The position numbers and the translations under genes were made by a program. The notes under the pieces were generated by a model. It ran no database searches. It worked only from the letters and a program-made list of their open reading frames with translations, and was not told the origin of the DNA. DNA of 64,000 bases from Pterois miles (taxonomy: Eukaryota; Chordata; Actinopteri; Perciformes; Scorpaenidae): NCBI GenBank assembly GCA_947000775.1, contig CAMQGK010000637.1, positions 21,351,001 through 21,415,000 on the forward strand, in the 5' to 3' direction. Below are positions 13,549 to 26,818 of this stretch, one piece after another. How positions within the stretch are numbered: position 1 is the first letter of the stretch; every line of letters starts with the position of its first letter.

Positions 13549-14430
13549 TAGGGCTGGGACGATACACCCATCTCCTTATTTGATATTATCATGATATGCA
13601 TTGTAATTTTTAAGTATTGCATTCAATATTGCAATTTTTTTAACACTAGACCATGGCAAAAAGTTGAATCATATACTTCTAGGGACATTTGCTATGGAAA
13701 ATCTCTAAATTGATACATTAAAAATGTCTGATTTATGTAGTCAGAGATGTCCTGAAGTCAAATACTATATCAGTCATTGTCAGGAATTATTTATTAAATC
13801 TTTCCAGCAACCAAAAAATCAAAGATTAAAGACATTTTCCTCACTATTTAGTGGTATTTTCTTTTTAATTTATAAGGGACATGTAATGTTTTGTACTTCT
13901 AGTGAATATAATCCAGTCAGTCTTATTTCCCTTTGTTAACACCTTATATTGAAAACCAGACAGTCACGCATGTACTTCCTCTAACTTTTTCCAAGTCTGT
14001 CACTAGCTCTCCCGTCAGCTACGTTCTCGTTATACATTCATGATCAGCTCCATCAGGGCTGTTTGAATGCATTTAACATAAATGTCAGTATATGGCTGCT
14101 CTGCAGTTGTATCCGCTCTGCTTTTCCAGGCATTATGTGAAACCCCAAGTGTTTCCATACTTTACTTTATATGCGGTGTTTATCACGTTGGATTTAAAAC
14201 GTGAGGGTGCTGGTCGTATCCATGTAGACACTTTCTTCTTTATGGTTTCGGTTTGCGGTGGCCAGCAGCTGTTTTGTTTTCGTTGACGGACACGGAATGG
14301 ATATGACGTCACATTACTCAGACTACAATAATAAAAGAGGTAACTTCCTTCTACCTCCGTGTAGACTTAAATGAAGCAAACATATCAATTCTGGCATTAA
14401 AAAAAAGTATTTCAAAATCGTACAAAGGCG
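13549..14430 (+). mobile_element. TAGGGCTGGGACGATACA element (non-autonomous DNA transposon)
   Basis: It begins TAGGGCTGGGACGATACACCC, a start I know from abundant teleost elements, followed by AT-rich DNA with TATTGC motifs. The later part keeps further family words: CCAAGTGTTTCCATACTTTACTTTATATGC, GACGTCA, AATAAAAGAGGTAAC and a CTGGCATTAAAAAAAAG segment near 14390. The right end is not sharply defined. No transposase frame. Confidence 0.6.
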
Positions 14431-15601
14431 ATTCCATTTTTCCCCACTCCACCACAAAACTAAGCCTTTCCACACCCAGCAGATAATGCACTTTGGTTTT
14501 ACACAAAGAAGCTATATAGAGCCAAATTATAGCATTTCCATTTATATTTTTCATAGAAATATGTTAAATTCGTTCCAATTAGCAATAAATGAGTGATGTT
14601 GTCAGTCCATTCAGCACTATGGTCCAGAGAAAGATATCTTCACATCAATAGCAGACTGTCAGTACTCTGAAGAGGCTAGAAACCCATTTGCAATGGGATT
14701 TCTACAAAAAGACATATCATTGTTAAGTTTGAGCAACTTTGGTGACTTAAGACTCCTTGCTCTCCATGGAGGCTTGCATTTTCTGACTGATGATCTTATT
14801 ATCTTCTCATATAATGTATCAGCCACTGTAGTGGGTGAACATTATCATCTTATCCATCAGAGAAATTACTATTTTTTCTGCCCATAATTAAGCCTTGGGA
14901 ATACTCCCTTTCAGTACTAATGTAAAACACATGTCACACATTAAATGCAAGAACTACATTTAAAAACTGTTTAGGTTCTCCCTCATGTGTCGCTTTTGAC
15001 AGCCTCCCAGCTACGGTGTTGCTGACGCAGCAGATTGACCAAATTCTGAGCAGTATGTCCTTGCTCCTGTCAGATAATAATGGAGTCAAACACACAATGT
15101 GACAGCTGATTTGTAAACCTCCTGCAAGTATTATGAATGACCTTAAATGCCTTTAAAGCAAGGGAAGGTTTTACTTCCAACCATCCCCCCCATTAAAATC
15201 AGAGCGTGGCGTGTGTGTCTGTGAGCCTTATAGCAAAGTTAAAGCAATACAGACTGCCAAGCTAATAAGAAAGTGTGTTCGCAGTGGAGCGAGAGCAGCG
15301 ATACTCTGTTTTATTTGGCACAAAACAGGGGCCAAGATATAAAGGTGAGGTTTGGAAAAGAGGAGGACAATTTCATTCTAATGTAAAAGTGTGAAAGTCA
15401 GTCTGAACTATTTCACATTGATTAATAATATGCACTTTTCTCTAAGTCAATGTTGAAGACTTCATGGCACCTGCTTTTGGCATGCCACCTGGGACATTTT
15501 ACAACAGGTTTAAAGGTGATACATCAGATTGAGAGCATATCTGTTGCTTCTCAACGACTCTCAACATGGTGAAAACTGAGCCAGCCCAGCCTCCAGAAAG
15601 G
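14431..15601. other. Intronic DNA, no features recognised
   Basis: AT-rich, unique-looking sequence; no exon or repeat family recognised. Confidence 0.45.
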
Positions 15602-15840
15602 GCAAATTTTTGTAGTGGCCAAACGGTGGTACTACAACTTCCGTGTCTATCATGTGACGCAAAAAGTCTTTTTCCCATAGACTTATATTGTGAAAGAGAC
15701 GTCTGTATATCAGTGGATAATTCTTTTTTTTTTTTTTTTTGAGGTAATTCAACTTCCCAGTATGAACACTTGAATAACCCTTATTTAGATCATTAGTTCC
15801 TAAAAATTATAAAATGCACTAACAGCCAAATCCAGATTAT
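15602..15840 (+). repeat. Dispersed repeat 'AGTGGCCAAAC' (copy B)
   Basis: Second copy of the repeat at 12670-12870, in the same orientation 2.9 kb away, with a T-run (15723-15740) expanded in the middle. Confidence 0.65.
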
Positions 15841-16215
15841 TTTTCCTCGTGTGAATGAGACCCAGACCAGGGCTGGGAGGCGGACTTAAAGGAAAGGCTA
15901 GTGCGCCTGCTCTATGGGCCCAATGAATGCGGAAGATAGCCGGATGATCCAGTTACTTTATCAGTCTGGTACTTTAATCACACTGTATCCAGTTCTCTTT
16001 AAACATCCACCTAACGGTGCTAACAGTGCAAACAGTGCAAACTACTGGCACAGTGCTGACAGAGATAACAGTGTTGACCTGAGGGGAAACCGGAGGGTGA
16101 ATACTACGCTTCTACGATGACGTCGGGACGGTGTAACCGCTATATGAGAGCAGTGCTGAGCAGCAGCTCTTAGCTAGCCAGTGGGGCACGCTCACATGCA
16201 CTAAAACCACACATG
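15841..16215 (+). repeat. Dispersed repeat containing a GCTAACAGTGCAAACAGTGC mini-tandem
   Basis: A short tandem of AACAGTGC-type units lies at 16018-16080, followed by GAGGGGAAACCGGAGG, GATGACGTCGGGACGGTG and TAGCTAGCCAGTGGGGCACGC. I know this association from dispersed teleost repeats. The boundaries are approximate, and a gene was not found in it. Confidence 0.45.
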
Positions 16216-16439
16216 GCCAGCTCAGCTCGGCAAACAAAGCACAGAGAAACAAAGATTACAATATACACAGACTTCATTCTCTGTTTAGGTAGACATTACT
16301 CCTCTGAATCTATACATAGCAAACAGTTGTTTGCTGCTATATTAATGTTCTGAAGGTTGAATGGAGTATCTTTAAACTTTATTCTAATCATCTCATACAT
16401 ATATGACATTCGATCTCTGCATTTAATCCCATCCCGCAT

Positions 16440-16585
16440 TAGGAATGGTGAGCTGCTGTTAAGTGCCTCAGGAGCAACTTGGGGTTCAGCGTCACATTCA
16501 AGGACACAACGTGGATATGCAGAGACGGGCATTAAACCACCAACCTTGTGATTACAGGACAACCCACTCTTCAACCTGATAGGGT
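16440..16585 (-). mobile_element. tRNA-derived SINE, family 2, diverged fragment
   Basis: Read on the minus strand, it has GGTTGTCCTGTAATCACAAGG, a B-box-like GGTGGTTTAATGCCC and TTGCTCCTGAGGCA. These match in order the segments of the SINE at 8626-8882 (GGTTGTCCACC..., GGTGGTTCAATCCC, AGCTCCTGAAGGCA). The A box is degraded and the 3' body is missing. Confidence 0.6.
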
Positions 16586-18736
16586 TTGAGCTTAAGGATC
16601 GAAATAAATATGATCGTGGAGGATGAAAGTTAATTTTTGGGATGAATTTGGGATAAGAGTTGAAAGATAAATACCCGTTACATTAGAATGAATGGATATG
16701 AAAATGATACGTACATGTTTTATGCAGTGCACCTCACATGCACGAGGACTGTATGCGACCAATCCATCCAACATTTACACACACAGCACATACTGCCGGC
16801 CTCATGACAGCTGCAGCGTCAACAGGGAATTATTCAACCGTCAGAGGTAATCTTTCCAGTATTAACTTTTACCAGTTAGCTGACATTAGACTGTTTGATG
16901 TTAACGTTACAGTTAACACTTGCTAACGAGTCAGCAGCCAACATATGTAATTACAGTAAATGAACTTATGATAACGTCATGTTTACAAGGAGTCACAACT
17001 CCGCGACAGCTCAAACCATGTTGCGTCAAACACTTGTTTACTTAGGCTACTTCCTCCTCTTTGTCCCCTCTGGGTAATAAAGCTGCAATGAATGAATTTT
17101 GCTCGTGGCAACTTGCTGCTCCTCTTCCCATGACAGGAGCTTCTAGTCCAGCAGCTCCTCCAAACCGAGGAAGCATCAGCTAGCAGGGCCAATTTAGCTT
17201 TTTGGGGGCCCATATGCAAAATTTTGTTTTTTGACCAAATGTTACTTTTACTCATAAAAATATTTAAATTTAACTTAGCTACATTGTTAAGATCAAAACA
17301 AACATGCAAAATATATAAGAGTTATAAAAATACCTTTTGGATGAATTCTAAATTTATGACTAAAAAAAAACACTTTTGATGTTCAATTTATGTTAAAGGA
17401 CACTTTGAATGATTAAGTCATGATAACATAGAAAAATAAAAACTGCAAATTTGGGACGGTCCGCATTCTTTTTGGCAAGACATTCACGTTTTATTTCGGG
17501 ACGGTTCTGGGAAAATGGTGGAAAATGGTGGTTAGCTGATCGCCGTGCCTGAGCCACAGCTGCTCCAATTTTAACTTCAATGTCAGCTGCTACTGGTTTC
17601 CTTCAGAGAAGCACAACACTCATGATGGACAGGGACAAGGACTTTTTAGAGCTGGGGAATTATTCAGTCAATATCAGCAGTTTTCAGATTCTTGACTACC
17701 AGGACAAGGATTTACCCAGTGTCACAGCCTTTCACTCTGAGCATAGCATTTCTCTTTCAGACTCGCTTTCATTTACACAATCTAATACAAATATTGATAA
17801 TATTGAATAATATTGAATCTAATATGTTATACATACATACATATATATATATATATGATACTAATTATGTTGATGCTGAATTAGACCACTATCTGCTTGT
17901 CAAAACATTGAGAATTTCCATTGAAAAGCAATTTTCTTAGAGCCAGAGCAATAGCTTCATCAATAGTTCCTCTTTGATTGAATTCCAGCCTCAACAACCT
18001 GCAACAAATCAGTATTTGCAGACACCCAGCAACAACATAATCATGTTTGGCCTGAGAAAATCTAATTCTCAGTCAATTATCTTAGCCTCAATGGAACTGA
18101 TAATGGTTGCTCTTAAGCAGTAAATTGGCACCGTTTAAATGTAAACACAATGTTTCACACTGAATGTGTTGGCTCAGTGTATCAGGTTCCAATTCTTTGG
18201 TCCAGGGCCACTTTTTCATCAGCGGCCACTGGTGGGGGTGGGAAACAGGCCGCTGGTGTACAGAGGGGTTCTTGGACTACATTAACATTATCAGTAAATC
18301 CCATCATAGCCACAGAGCAGCAAGCCGGATGCCGTGGCAAGGCCCCAGCTATGCTCTCCGCCGACATATTCAGCAGCCAAGAAATGATGTGATGAAATCA
18401 CAAAGGCTGTGTCACGGCACAACTGAAGACGATATGTTGTCTTCCAGTCAGTCAGGAAGACAATGGTATATAGTGTGACACCTACACAGTCTTAAAATAC
18501 AGTGCCACGCTGTGAAGCATAGCAACAGAAATCATTCCATGTCAGAGTTTTCTGAATGTGGAAAATGTGTGGCATTGCAGCACATGAGATAAATACTAAA
18601 TTTCCAACTGGTAAGTCCTTCACAGTGAAAGAATAGTTGAATTTGGAGGCTGACGCTTTTTCCAGTATAGCTCCTTTGTTTCTTAAATTATATTCCTCCA
18701 AATACAACATAAACCTTAATGAAGTTTTTGTATTTA
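16586..18736. other. Intronic DNA, only low-complexity features
   Basis: No exon. A short (CATA)/(TA) tract lies at 17831-17857. Short open frames at 16983-17309, 17580-17810 and 18150-18478 have no domain. Confidence 0.4.
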
Positions 18737-18810
18737 TTAGGGCTGTAAATCAATGAAAATATTTAATCATGATTAATCAAAAATTGTCAAAGATTGTTCA
18801 AAGATGCCAA
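18737..18810 (+). mobile_element. Left end of a TAGGGCTGTAAATCAATG element
   Basis: The first about 60 bases (TAGGGCTGTAAATCAATGAAAATATTTAATC) closely resemble the left end of the copy at 6269. The sequence then diverges, so it is either a related subfamily whose right end I cannot place or a truncated copy. Confidence 0.5.
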
Positions 18811-20637
18811 TAAAATGCATTTTTATTGAAATTTTGAAAACAGCAGTGATAACCAAATGGCAAATAGATTATATTTGAATAAAAGCCCAATCATAACATT
18901 TCTACACCCAAGACAGTTTTAAACAATATGCCACATTACTATAACAACTGAGCAGACATGCTATTATACGTATGATTAAAACAAATATCATGACATGCCA
19001 TAAGCTGACAAAGAGCAGTTATTTTTTCAGAAATGTACATGCAACACTCAATTAAGTTCTGTAGAAAAAAAATTTAAAATGCCACTGTAAGTTCATAATT
19101 GGTTGCTGTAATTATGGTTTCTGACAATGAAAGTTGGACCAACACTTTAATTAAGCTATGTCAAAACCTTTCTTTCTTTGACCATTTGATTGAAGTCTTG
19201 CTCCTGCTTTTGCTGTATTTTCTGTCTGAAAACACTGTTCTGATTTCACTTTCCTGAAGCAGCAAATAGCCCCAAGCTACAAACCACCATCTCTGACATT
19301 CTTACTGTCAGTTTTCACTTGCAATAATGAGGCTTATATCAGCCAGGAAGATGGCCATTTGACTCATCTGTCAATAATACAGCCTGAGGATCATTCAGAT
19401 GTTTGTTGCCTTGCTGTATATACTGTAGGATTCTCTAAAATGACCTAGAGCTTCAATAAATGACCCGATCAAGCTCAGTGAAGAAATGCTCTAAACATGA
19501 AGGCAATAAAAAAAATCCAACAATGCATACGTACACAAGAGTTGCTTGGTATTTCAGCGCCTGGGTTCTTGATCCTCTCCTCAGCATGGGCTAGTGTTTT
19601 GTGCTTTTCATAGAAATGTAGATAAGTATTGCTCATGTTGACAGCAAAAAAAACCACTATCCTTATTCAAAGAAATATGAAAAGTTCAGACTTTTCATGC
19701 CAGCAGCAGGGTTTTGCATGATGCCGTTTGTTGTTATCAGTGCTGTACATATTGCACCGATCTATGACCATGTTGAATGTGGAAGTTGCAGTCTCCTGCT
19801 GCTTTGGGCTGATTGAAATGGTTCGCAATGTTTCAGTGCTCTCTCTTCGGAAAGATTTTTCACCCTCTACTTCCCCATTTTACAGCTTGATTCCAGCTGT
19901 TGTAATGTCTCTCGCCTAGTCCTCAGAGTCACTTGGTGAGATTAACACTTGACTGCACAGCCTATGGAAATTATCATACCATACAGGGACTGTGGTATTG
20001 CAGTATTCTATGCACTCCTTTTACAATACACACATACAGTGAGTGTGCATGCAAACATGCAAGAAACACACAAATGCACATTTATAAAACAAAACGTACA
20101 ACCTTTGATGGGATAAAAGCTTTGAAAAGTCTGGCCAGGTTAATCCATCATTACTGACAAAACACTGCTCTCAGTTGTACGCCTATAGCTGAATCTTTCA
20201 TGTGAAAGTTCATACTCTTACATTAAATTCACAAAGAGCATGCATTCGGATCATGCTGTGCACCAGACATTGTGACAGACAAAGTAAAAATTCAATTTTC
20301 TCCTTAAATGACTGCTGTCTGTGATCAGTACCAGTCAGAGGTGCCAGGTGAAGGTCCTTTGCGAAATATAACCAGCTATTAAAATGAAATATGAAATGGT
20401 GTAGCTCCCCATGGGGCAAGGTGCCTTATACACTCGCTCACATTCTCCTTTAATTAAAAATGCAGCGGGACAAAGACTGCAGCCCAGTTTCCTTTCTCCA
20501 GGTAAAAACTGCTTTATGTCGAGACAAATCATATTTTGATGAACGATACAGCGGTGAGATATACCGTTCTCGGGGCTGCCCCTGGTCTAATGGTGACCTT
20601 AAACAGAATTTGATTTGAACTTCTATCACTTATCACC
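18811..20637. other. Intronic DNA, no features recognised
   Basis: AT-rich unique-looking sequence with only chance open frames. Confidence 0.45.
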
Positions 20638-20652
20638 ACACACACACAAACA

Positions 20653-20685
<33 letters not shown>
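20638..20685 (+). repeat. (CA)n microsatellite, about 48 bp
   Basis: CA units interrupted twice by CACAAACA near the left end, then a pure run. On the minus strand it creates a false poly-Cys/Val reading frame. Confidence 0.95.
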
Positions 20686-21736
20686 GTAAGCCCATATGGA
20701 TGTGATGCAGTACACTTCAATAAATCCAATAAAATAACATATTATCATTATCATGTTAAGGAACAGCTGGTAACACTTCCTAACTCAACTCAGGGATTCT
20801 TTGCGGGCTGTTTTTAAGTCTTCAGAGTAATCTAGCGAGCTATCGCTATCTGGACACTGAGCAGTAGCTAACAATGCCTATCACAAACTGTAGCACGAGC
20901 GGCAGATAGAAAATGTCTGCTAATGTTGCTCCATGTCTGTGAGTGAGCAGCTAGCTATTTGCTAACACGTTAGCCATAACAACTTGGAGTATTGTGCATC
21001 CAGGGTTCTATAAATAAAGTGACTAACAGTGACAGTGAATAACAGTGACTAACAGTGGGAAAAAAGGTGAAAGTGATGAAAACAAAAAAAGTGAGCAGTT
21101 TAGCTATATAGTGTGGCATAGTATCTGTCCTAGTTTGCCTTAAAAGCTCACACCCTCACAGGTGTTTTCACAACTGGCTGATAAGACCCTCTGCTTAGAT
21201 TAAAGTTAGCCGGAGTTACATGAGGTCACCAAAGTTAATGCACTGATAAGATTGATAAAAATATCCTGTATGTTGTCCCACCCTAACAGGTGCAACAGCA
21301 GAGTGAGAGAAATGTCAATCAAACTCATCCTATATAAAGTGCTGCAGGAATGAGTCCAAAACCCAGAAATAATTTAGCATTTTAGGACTTCTGGTTCCCT
21401 CATCTCAGAGTCATTGGGTTTTTTGAACAGGGTTTTAATTCAATGCCTGAAATAAGGTCTGTGATTAACACAAGCTTAAGAGATGTTTGTTAATTTTGAA
21501 GTTTTTACATGTCTTAAAAAAAGCCGGTTGCAAGAACAACAAAACAAGACTACTAATGCTTACTTCTGGTGATTGCATTCCTGCTACAAAAATAACAAAA
21601 TCTGGTGTTCATTTGGTGAGATTACTTTGCTGAATAAATGTGTTGTATCATAAACCTGTGCTTACCACAGACCTTGTTTTCCTCAGTAATCAAAAACCCA
21701 TCAGAGAAATCCCACTGGCTTTTTGTTGAGGGAGCC
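20686..21736. other. Intronic DNA with a short GTGACTAACA tandem
   Basis: 21018-21057 repeats GTGACTAACA/GTGAATAACA units. The surroundings are rich in GCTAGC/GTTAGC words typical of fish dispersed repeats. No exon was found. Confidence 0.4.
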
Positions 21737-21770
21737 GGGGTGATGCTAACCAGGAAGTTAGCATCACCCC
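21737..21770 (+). other. Perfect hairpin: 14-bp stem, 6-nt loop
   Basis: GGGGTGATGCTAAC (21737-21750), the loop CAGGAA, then its exact reverse complement (21757-21770). It would fold stably as RNA on either strand. It is too short for a microRNA precursor and no U-tract follows, so its role, if any, is unknown. Confidence 0.85.
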
Positions 21771-23074
21771 AAAATATGTTATCCCTGGAACACATACACA
21801 TAGCCTACAGAAGGTCTAATTAGTCAAACAATTGGAAATACATACGTACATTGCAATGTTCTATTAGCAGTAGGCATATTAATCGGTTTTGTTGGCCAAA
21901 ACTTGGTGGTAGTAGTCTGTGAATGTTCTCATTCATCCAGGTCATATTCATTCTGGATAAGAGGCGGTGGTAGGTGGTAGTAGTATTAATATGTACATTC
22001 AAAATACTATCCTTTGTTGTGATTTCACTCAAGGTAACACCAGGGCCCCATTTGACTAATATTTTAATGATAACTTTTCCATATACTCATGGGTACAGAA
22101 AATTGTAGGATGTCATTTTCCAGACTGTAAAACATGTCAAGGATGCTGCAGATATAAAATACATGTACATGGCCCAAGGCCCCCTCCAAGGACAGGGCTG
22201 ACATTAAATATTGAAACTGAAAGCTTTAATATTGCTTTACACACCCTTGATTTCACACAAAGTCTATGTAATGTACCCAAACAACCCCCCCCCTCAATGT
22301 AACATATGAGCTTGCAGTCTGTACTATTATTTAGGGAATTAGGTCTAGGAGTCTTGTTTTCTTAAACTACCAAAGCACTGCCAATATGAAGCAAGCACAG
22401 TACACAAACACTAGCTGGACCATTCAGTCTAAAAATGTACTCAGTCCAACCATATTAAAGACATAAAGATAATACAATGACAAAAAGTAGATTCACAAAT
22501 GGAAAAAACATCCAGAACGAGCTAAACTGTTAAAAAAAAAAAACAACCACAAGTGATTCCTATCATATGACATACAGCCATAACCCACAATCTTTAAGCA
22601 AGACATACATGGCTGTACTATAATCTGCGCATGACTGGGGATAGGGTGAGCTGTAGATGATCAGTGTGCTACTATCAGACTGTGTGTGATCGGTAATATC
22701 ATATAATGCATTGTGCAAATATCAGAGGTTGGGATATTAAGATAGGAGCCATAGAGACAGAGGTTGGTGCCATTTTGAGGAAAAAAAAAGATAAAATAAT
22801 ATTTGCAAAGCAATAAGACAGAACAATATGTTCCTTGCCTCTCATGGTACATGCAGTTTCATTCTGGGGTAGTTACCATACTCATGCTACATAAACAACG
22901 ATTATTTACTAAATAGCAGGATGATCAATTTCAACATTGTGAACAAGTTTTGGAGGCCTCAGAGCTGGACAGAGTTATATAATAATAACTAATAATAATG
23001 AGAAATCTTTTTAAATGAAGAAATAATGGCAGTACAACAGCTATTTTTTATGTTAACTCTTGGTAACACTTTAT
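21771..23074. other. Intronic DNA, no features recognised
   Basis: AT-rich; an A12 run lies near 22530. No exon or shared repeat was noticed. Confidence 0.45.
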
Positions 23075-23453
23075 AATAACCATCATTTATAAATGGTAAA
23101 TTGATAACTGAACTGTTTATTAGTTATTTTACTGCAAAATGATAATTTTCATGTTTACTAATTATTAGTAATGCTATAATTTATGTTAACAGTTTATTGT
23201 TACACATATTATAATATTTTATAAACTATACATAAGTATTTGTTAATGATTAAAATATTATGTGTAAACCTTCTAGAAACTGTCTGTAAAACAAAAGCGT
23301 AAACATTATTTGGATGGTAATAATTATTCCATATTACAAAAACGATAATAAAATAACTAGTAAACATTACTAATTATCATGTCACTGTTACCAGTAAAAT
23401 AATTAACTAAGTTTAATTAATTATCAATTTACCATTTATAAATGATGGTTATT
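23075..23453. mobile_element. MITE with 33-bp perfect terminal inverted repeats
   Basis: 23075-23107 and 23421-23453 are exact reverse complements over 33 bases (outer end AATAACCATCATTTATAAAT). Inner segments are also partly complementary (for example ATTATTAGTAATG against CATTACTAATTAT), so the whole 379-bp unit can fold back. It is very AT-rich and has no coding capacity. The flank GGTAACACTTTAT on the left is a word common at fish MITE ends. No clear target duplication. Confidence 0.75.
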
Positions 23454-23519
23454 GTAATCAGGTAATATAAATAAAAATCTTATCAGTTGTTGTTGTTTCC
23501 TTTAGAGCTACAGTACTTA

Positions 23520-23524
<5 letters not shown>

Positions 23525-23607
<83 letters not shown>
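23525..23607 (+). repeat. (TA)n microsatellite, about 83 bp
   Basis: An uninterrupted TA run of about 41 units, followed by a short (ACTT)n. The length is liable to assembly or sequencing error. Confidence 0.95.
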
Positions 23608-23608
<1 letters not shown>

Positions 23609-26599
23609 TTACTACTTACTTGTCTGGGTGAGTGTTAATACCCAGTGTAAACTCAAAAAAGTAATACTTGTTAATAAGTTTGTTCTGAAATGAGACATTT
23701 TGATTAAATGAACATTATATAGTGACCACCCCATTTCTGTGTACTGTGCTTCCTCTGTCAACCATCTGCAACTCCTTGTCTGCATACCTTATGGTGTAAA
23801 TTAGTGCAGAATTACAAGTAAAAATGTAATGCAGACATGCCTCATTACACAGTGAGTCACTGTGATGAAAATTAGGCTACATACATTGCTTTAGGAATTG
23901 ATTATCCGGGGATACAGGCATCCAGACAAGCAACAGTAAACTAGCTTTATTGTGCAAAGCAACTGAATCTGGTCTGGGTGCTCTAAATTGCAGCCGATAT
24001 GAAAGGTGATGTGATTTATGGTAAACCTGCTGATTAATGATACAGAAACACCACAAAACACCTTTTTTCTTATCAATACAGCTTGAATTTCAAAACAAAG
24101 TATCTTATATGAATATTTTACATTGTGCTTTTTGGAACAAACCAGTCAAAAATAATAAATTTCAAACAGTTTATATTGATTAAATTTAGTCTTTATAGAG
24201 CTTAAGGTTTCATTTGAAAGCAGCAAAATTGTGCCACAGTGGAAAAAGACTGCTCAAAGACTTGTATACAAGCTAGAAAATGCTGGTTGTTTGTTAATGT
24301 TTTGGATATTTTTTCAAGAGCCCTTAGAAAGCACTTATGTTGGATACTTTCACAAGGATAAGACCAATGTCCTAAAATCACCTTCATTAGGATATTCAAT
24401 GGTTAACCTTCAGTGAGCTTCTGCTTAAAATGACACTACCATTCAACGATTAAATGAGGTGACAGGATGTTAAGAAATAAACATAGAGGTTGTCTCTTTC
24501 ACGTGAATGGCACAATCACTAAAAAGAAACTAATAGTCTTTCTTTGGTCTTGTTCAACTTTAGTTCTCTACTGTGTGTTAGAGAATACACATCAATATTT
24601 AATGCTACAGAGGGCCAATCGCATTTTCTCATCCTACCATTTGGTATAAAAACAAGGATGCTGTTCCTTGGCTGGCGTTCCAGAAGAAGACAGAAAAGAG
24701 CAGGACAGGGATGAGCTTTAAACTGTGGCTCCGCTCTCCAGAAAGTCATTAGGTCAGAGAAGTGTGGAGGATGGTCGGTGAGGGGCCTTTAATAATGAAG
24801 AGCTTGTGTTCCACAGGGAAACACTGCCTGAAGCAGACATCCGCACTGAGGCGGCTATGGAAATGAAAGATTTTGAGGTGCACAAAGGTCCCACCGTGCC
24901 TGTGAAAGAAACAGGCTGGCTAACGCTCCTTAAAATGCTAGTTGTTTGATTTGGTTGATAGCATTTTAATATCCGACAGAATCACAGCCTGAAAAATCAC
25001 AAATCATGTCCAGGCAATGGATTCAATTTAATTTCCATGTGCTGTGGAAGTTATCGACAAACCCATTAATCACTGAATAAGATAAACAACACTTTATGTA
25101 CCAAAATAAGCCACAAAAGTTCAACATGCGGTAGAAGAGACTTCCTGCATTGGCAGAAAATACAACAGTGAGGAATTGGGCACACCAGAGTGGTGGGCAG
25201 ATGCTGATCCACTCCCGAGACTCCCAGGCTTTGAATGAACATCCAAATTTAGGCCTTGGTAGCAATTTAAATGAGAAAACTAGCAGCTCCACTTGCTGTT
25301 GCACACATGGCACATTGTGTATTCTCTAACAGCTCTACCGCAGGACTAAATTCATGTCACAGTGTGAGCAACGGGGCTTGACTATCAGGTGACACATTCA
25401 TAAGCTCCTATCATTCTCCAGCTGACCTGTGCAATATGCTTCTTTTTAGCAATAAGAAACCAGCATTATTCTTCCTTTCAGTTTCATATCTTTAACAATA
25501 AAACCAGCGACTTATCGAAGCATTCAGTCCTGCAAAGGGTACTCTTATATTAATATTCCAGTCTTTGTCACCAGGGATGCACCAATCCCATCTCTTCTCT
25601 CACAATACACTCAGGTTATTGCCTCCACTGAGCACTGACCCCACACCATTTCCCTCAAAACTGTAGACCTAACTATGTGGAACTAATTAGGAGTGTGTAA
25701 CTACACATCACTCCTAAACATTTGTACACCTATAAAAAAATTAAGAAACAGCATTTAAAGGAATATTTTTCTTCAGAAAATACACATATTCTTGCCCAAA
25801 AGCAAAGAACATACAGTATATTGCCAAGTAGTGAAAGTCAATTGTTCATTTCATTGCAACATCAATGCCCAGCTTCAAAGATACACCTCCGCCATTTTGG
25901 ACTGAAAGCGACTACAGGACGCCAGTAAAACATTTGCCTACAGAGTGCCTTACAAAAGCAAATATAATGTCTCTTCTATTGTCATATTACTGTCTCTACC
26001 GAAATAACCTATGTTGAACAATAAACATATTCTAAATGTGCATACTATTATAACTCTTTACTTATTTATTTACTAAACTTTATTGACCGGTCACTTCCAA
26101 GGGGAGCAGAATGTGAGCTATGGACATAAATAGAAATTATAAAAATCCACAACATAAATATTGAGAGCAATCTCAGACTTTTTCATGTCAAGGTGACAAA
26201 ATCGATGTGCAGCAAACACAGACAATGGATGTTTAGGAGGATGTGTCCTGTGCTTTTGTCCTGTCAAATGCTACTAGCACAACCAGCTACTGGCGATAGC
26301 CCGTTGCTTGGGAACAGAGATGCTGATACATCCACCACGGTACAGGCTTACAGCATACAGCCCATGGGTGGACTATAAAATAATAAAAGCGATGAATATC
26401 AGCCAGCGTATCCATTATTACAGCTGCATACAGCTAGCAGGAAGCTAGCAGAACCAGATATGTTATGAACATACACAGCTGGGTGGTACAATCCTGTGGG
26501 TCTGATGCATGTTCATTATTCCAAGAAAAATAACTATTTTACAACTTTTAAGAGTGATTTAGTGGATGGTTATTGTGTGTTTACATGCTCTCTCCGTGT
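23608..26599. other. Intronic DNA, no features recognised
   Basis: No exon found; the open frames are short and domain-free. TTTATTTATTTACTAAACTTTATTGACCGG near 26060 and a paired AGCTAGCAGGAAGCTAGCAG near 26432 suggest old repeats that I could not define. Confidence 0.4.
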
Positions 26600-26818
26600 C
26601 AGTGTGGGTTTTCTCCCACAGTCCTAAGACATACAGGTTAACTGATAACTCTAAATTGCCCATAGGTGTGAATGTGAGTGTGAATGTTTGTCTCTGTTTG
26701 CCCTGCGATGGACTGGCGACCTGTCCAGGATGTACCCCGCCTTCACCCAAAGCTGGGATCGGCTCCAGCCCCCCCATGACCCCTAACAGGATGAGCGGCT
26801 GCAGATGAATGGATGGAA
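26600..26818 (+). mobile_element. LINE 3' end (non-LTR retrotransposon fragment)
   Basis: It contains the ordered words TTTTCTCCCACAGTCC, CTCTAAATTGCCCATAGGTGTGAATGTGAGTGTGAATG, CTGGCGACCTGTCCAGG, TACCCCGCCTTC, GGGATCGGCTCCAGCCCCCC and GATGAATGGATGG. These are the familiar 3' untranslated end of a teleost LINE with a GATG/GGAT tail. It is heavily 5'-truncated with no reverse transcriptase remnant. I cannot tell which clade (RTE- or L2-like). A smaller relative is at 35191-35251. Confidence 0.75.
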
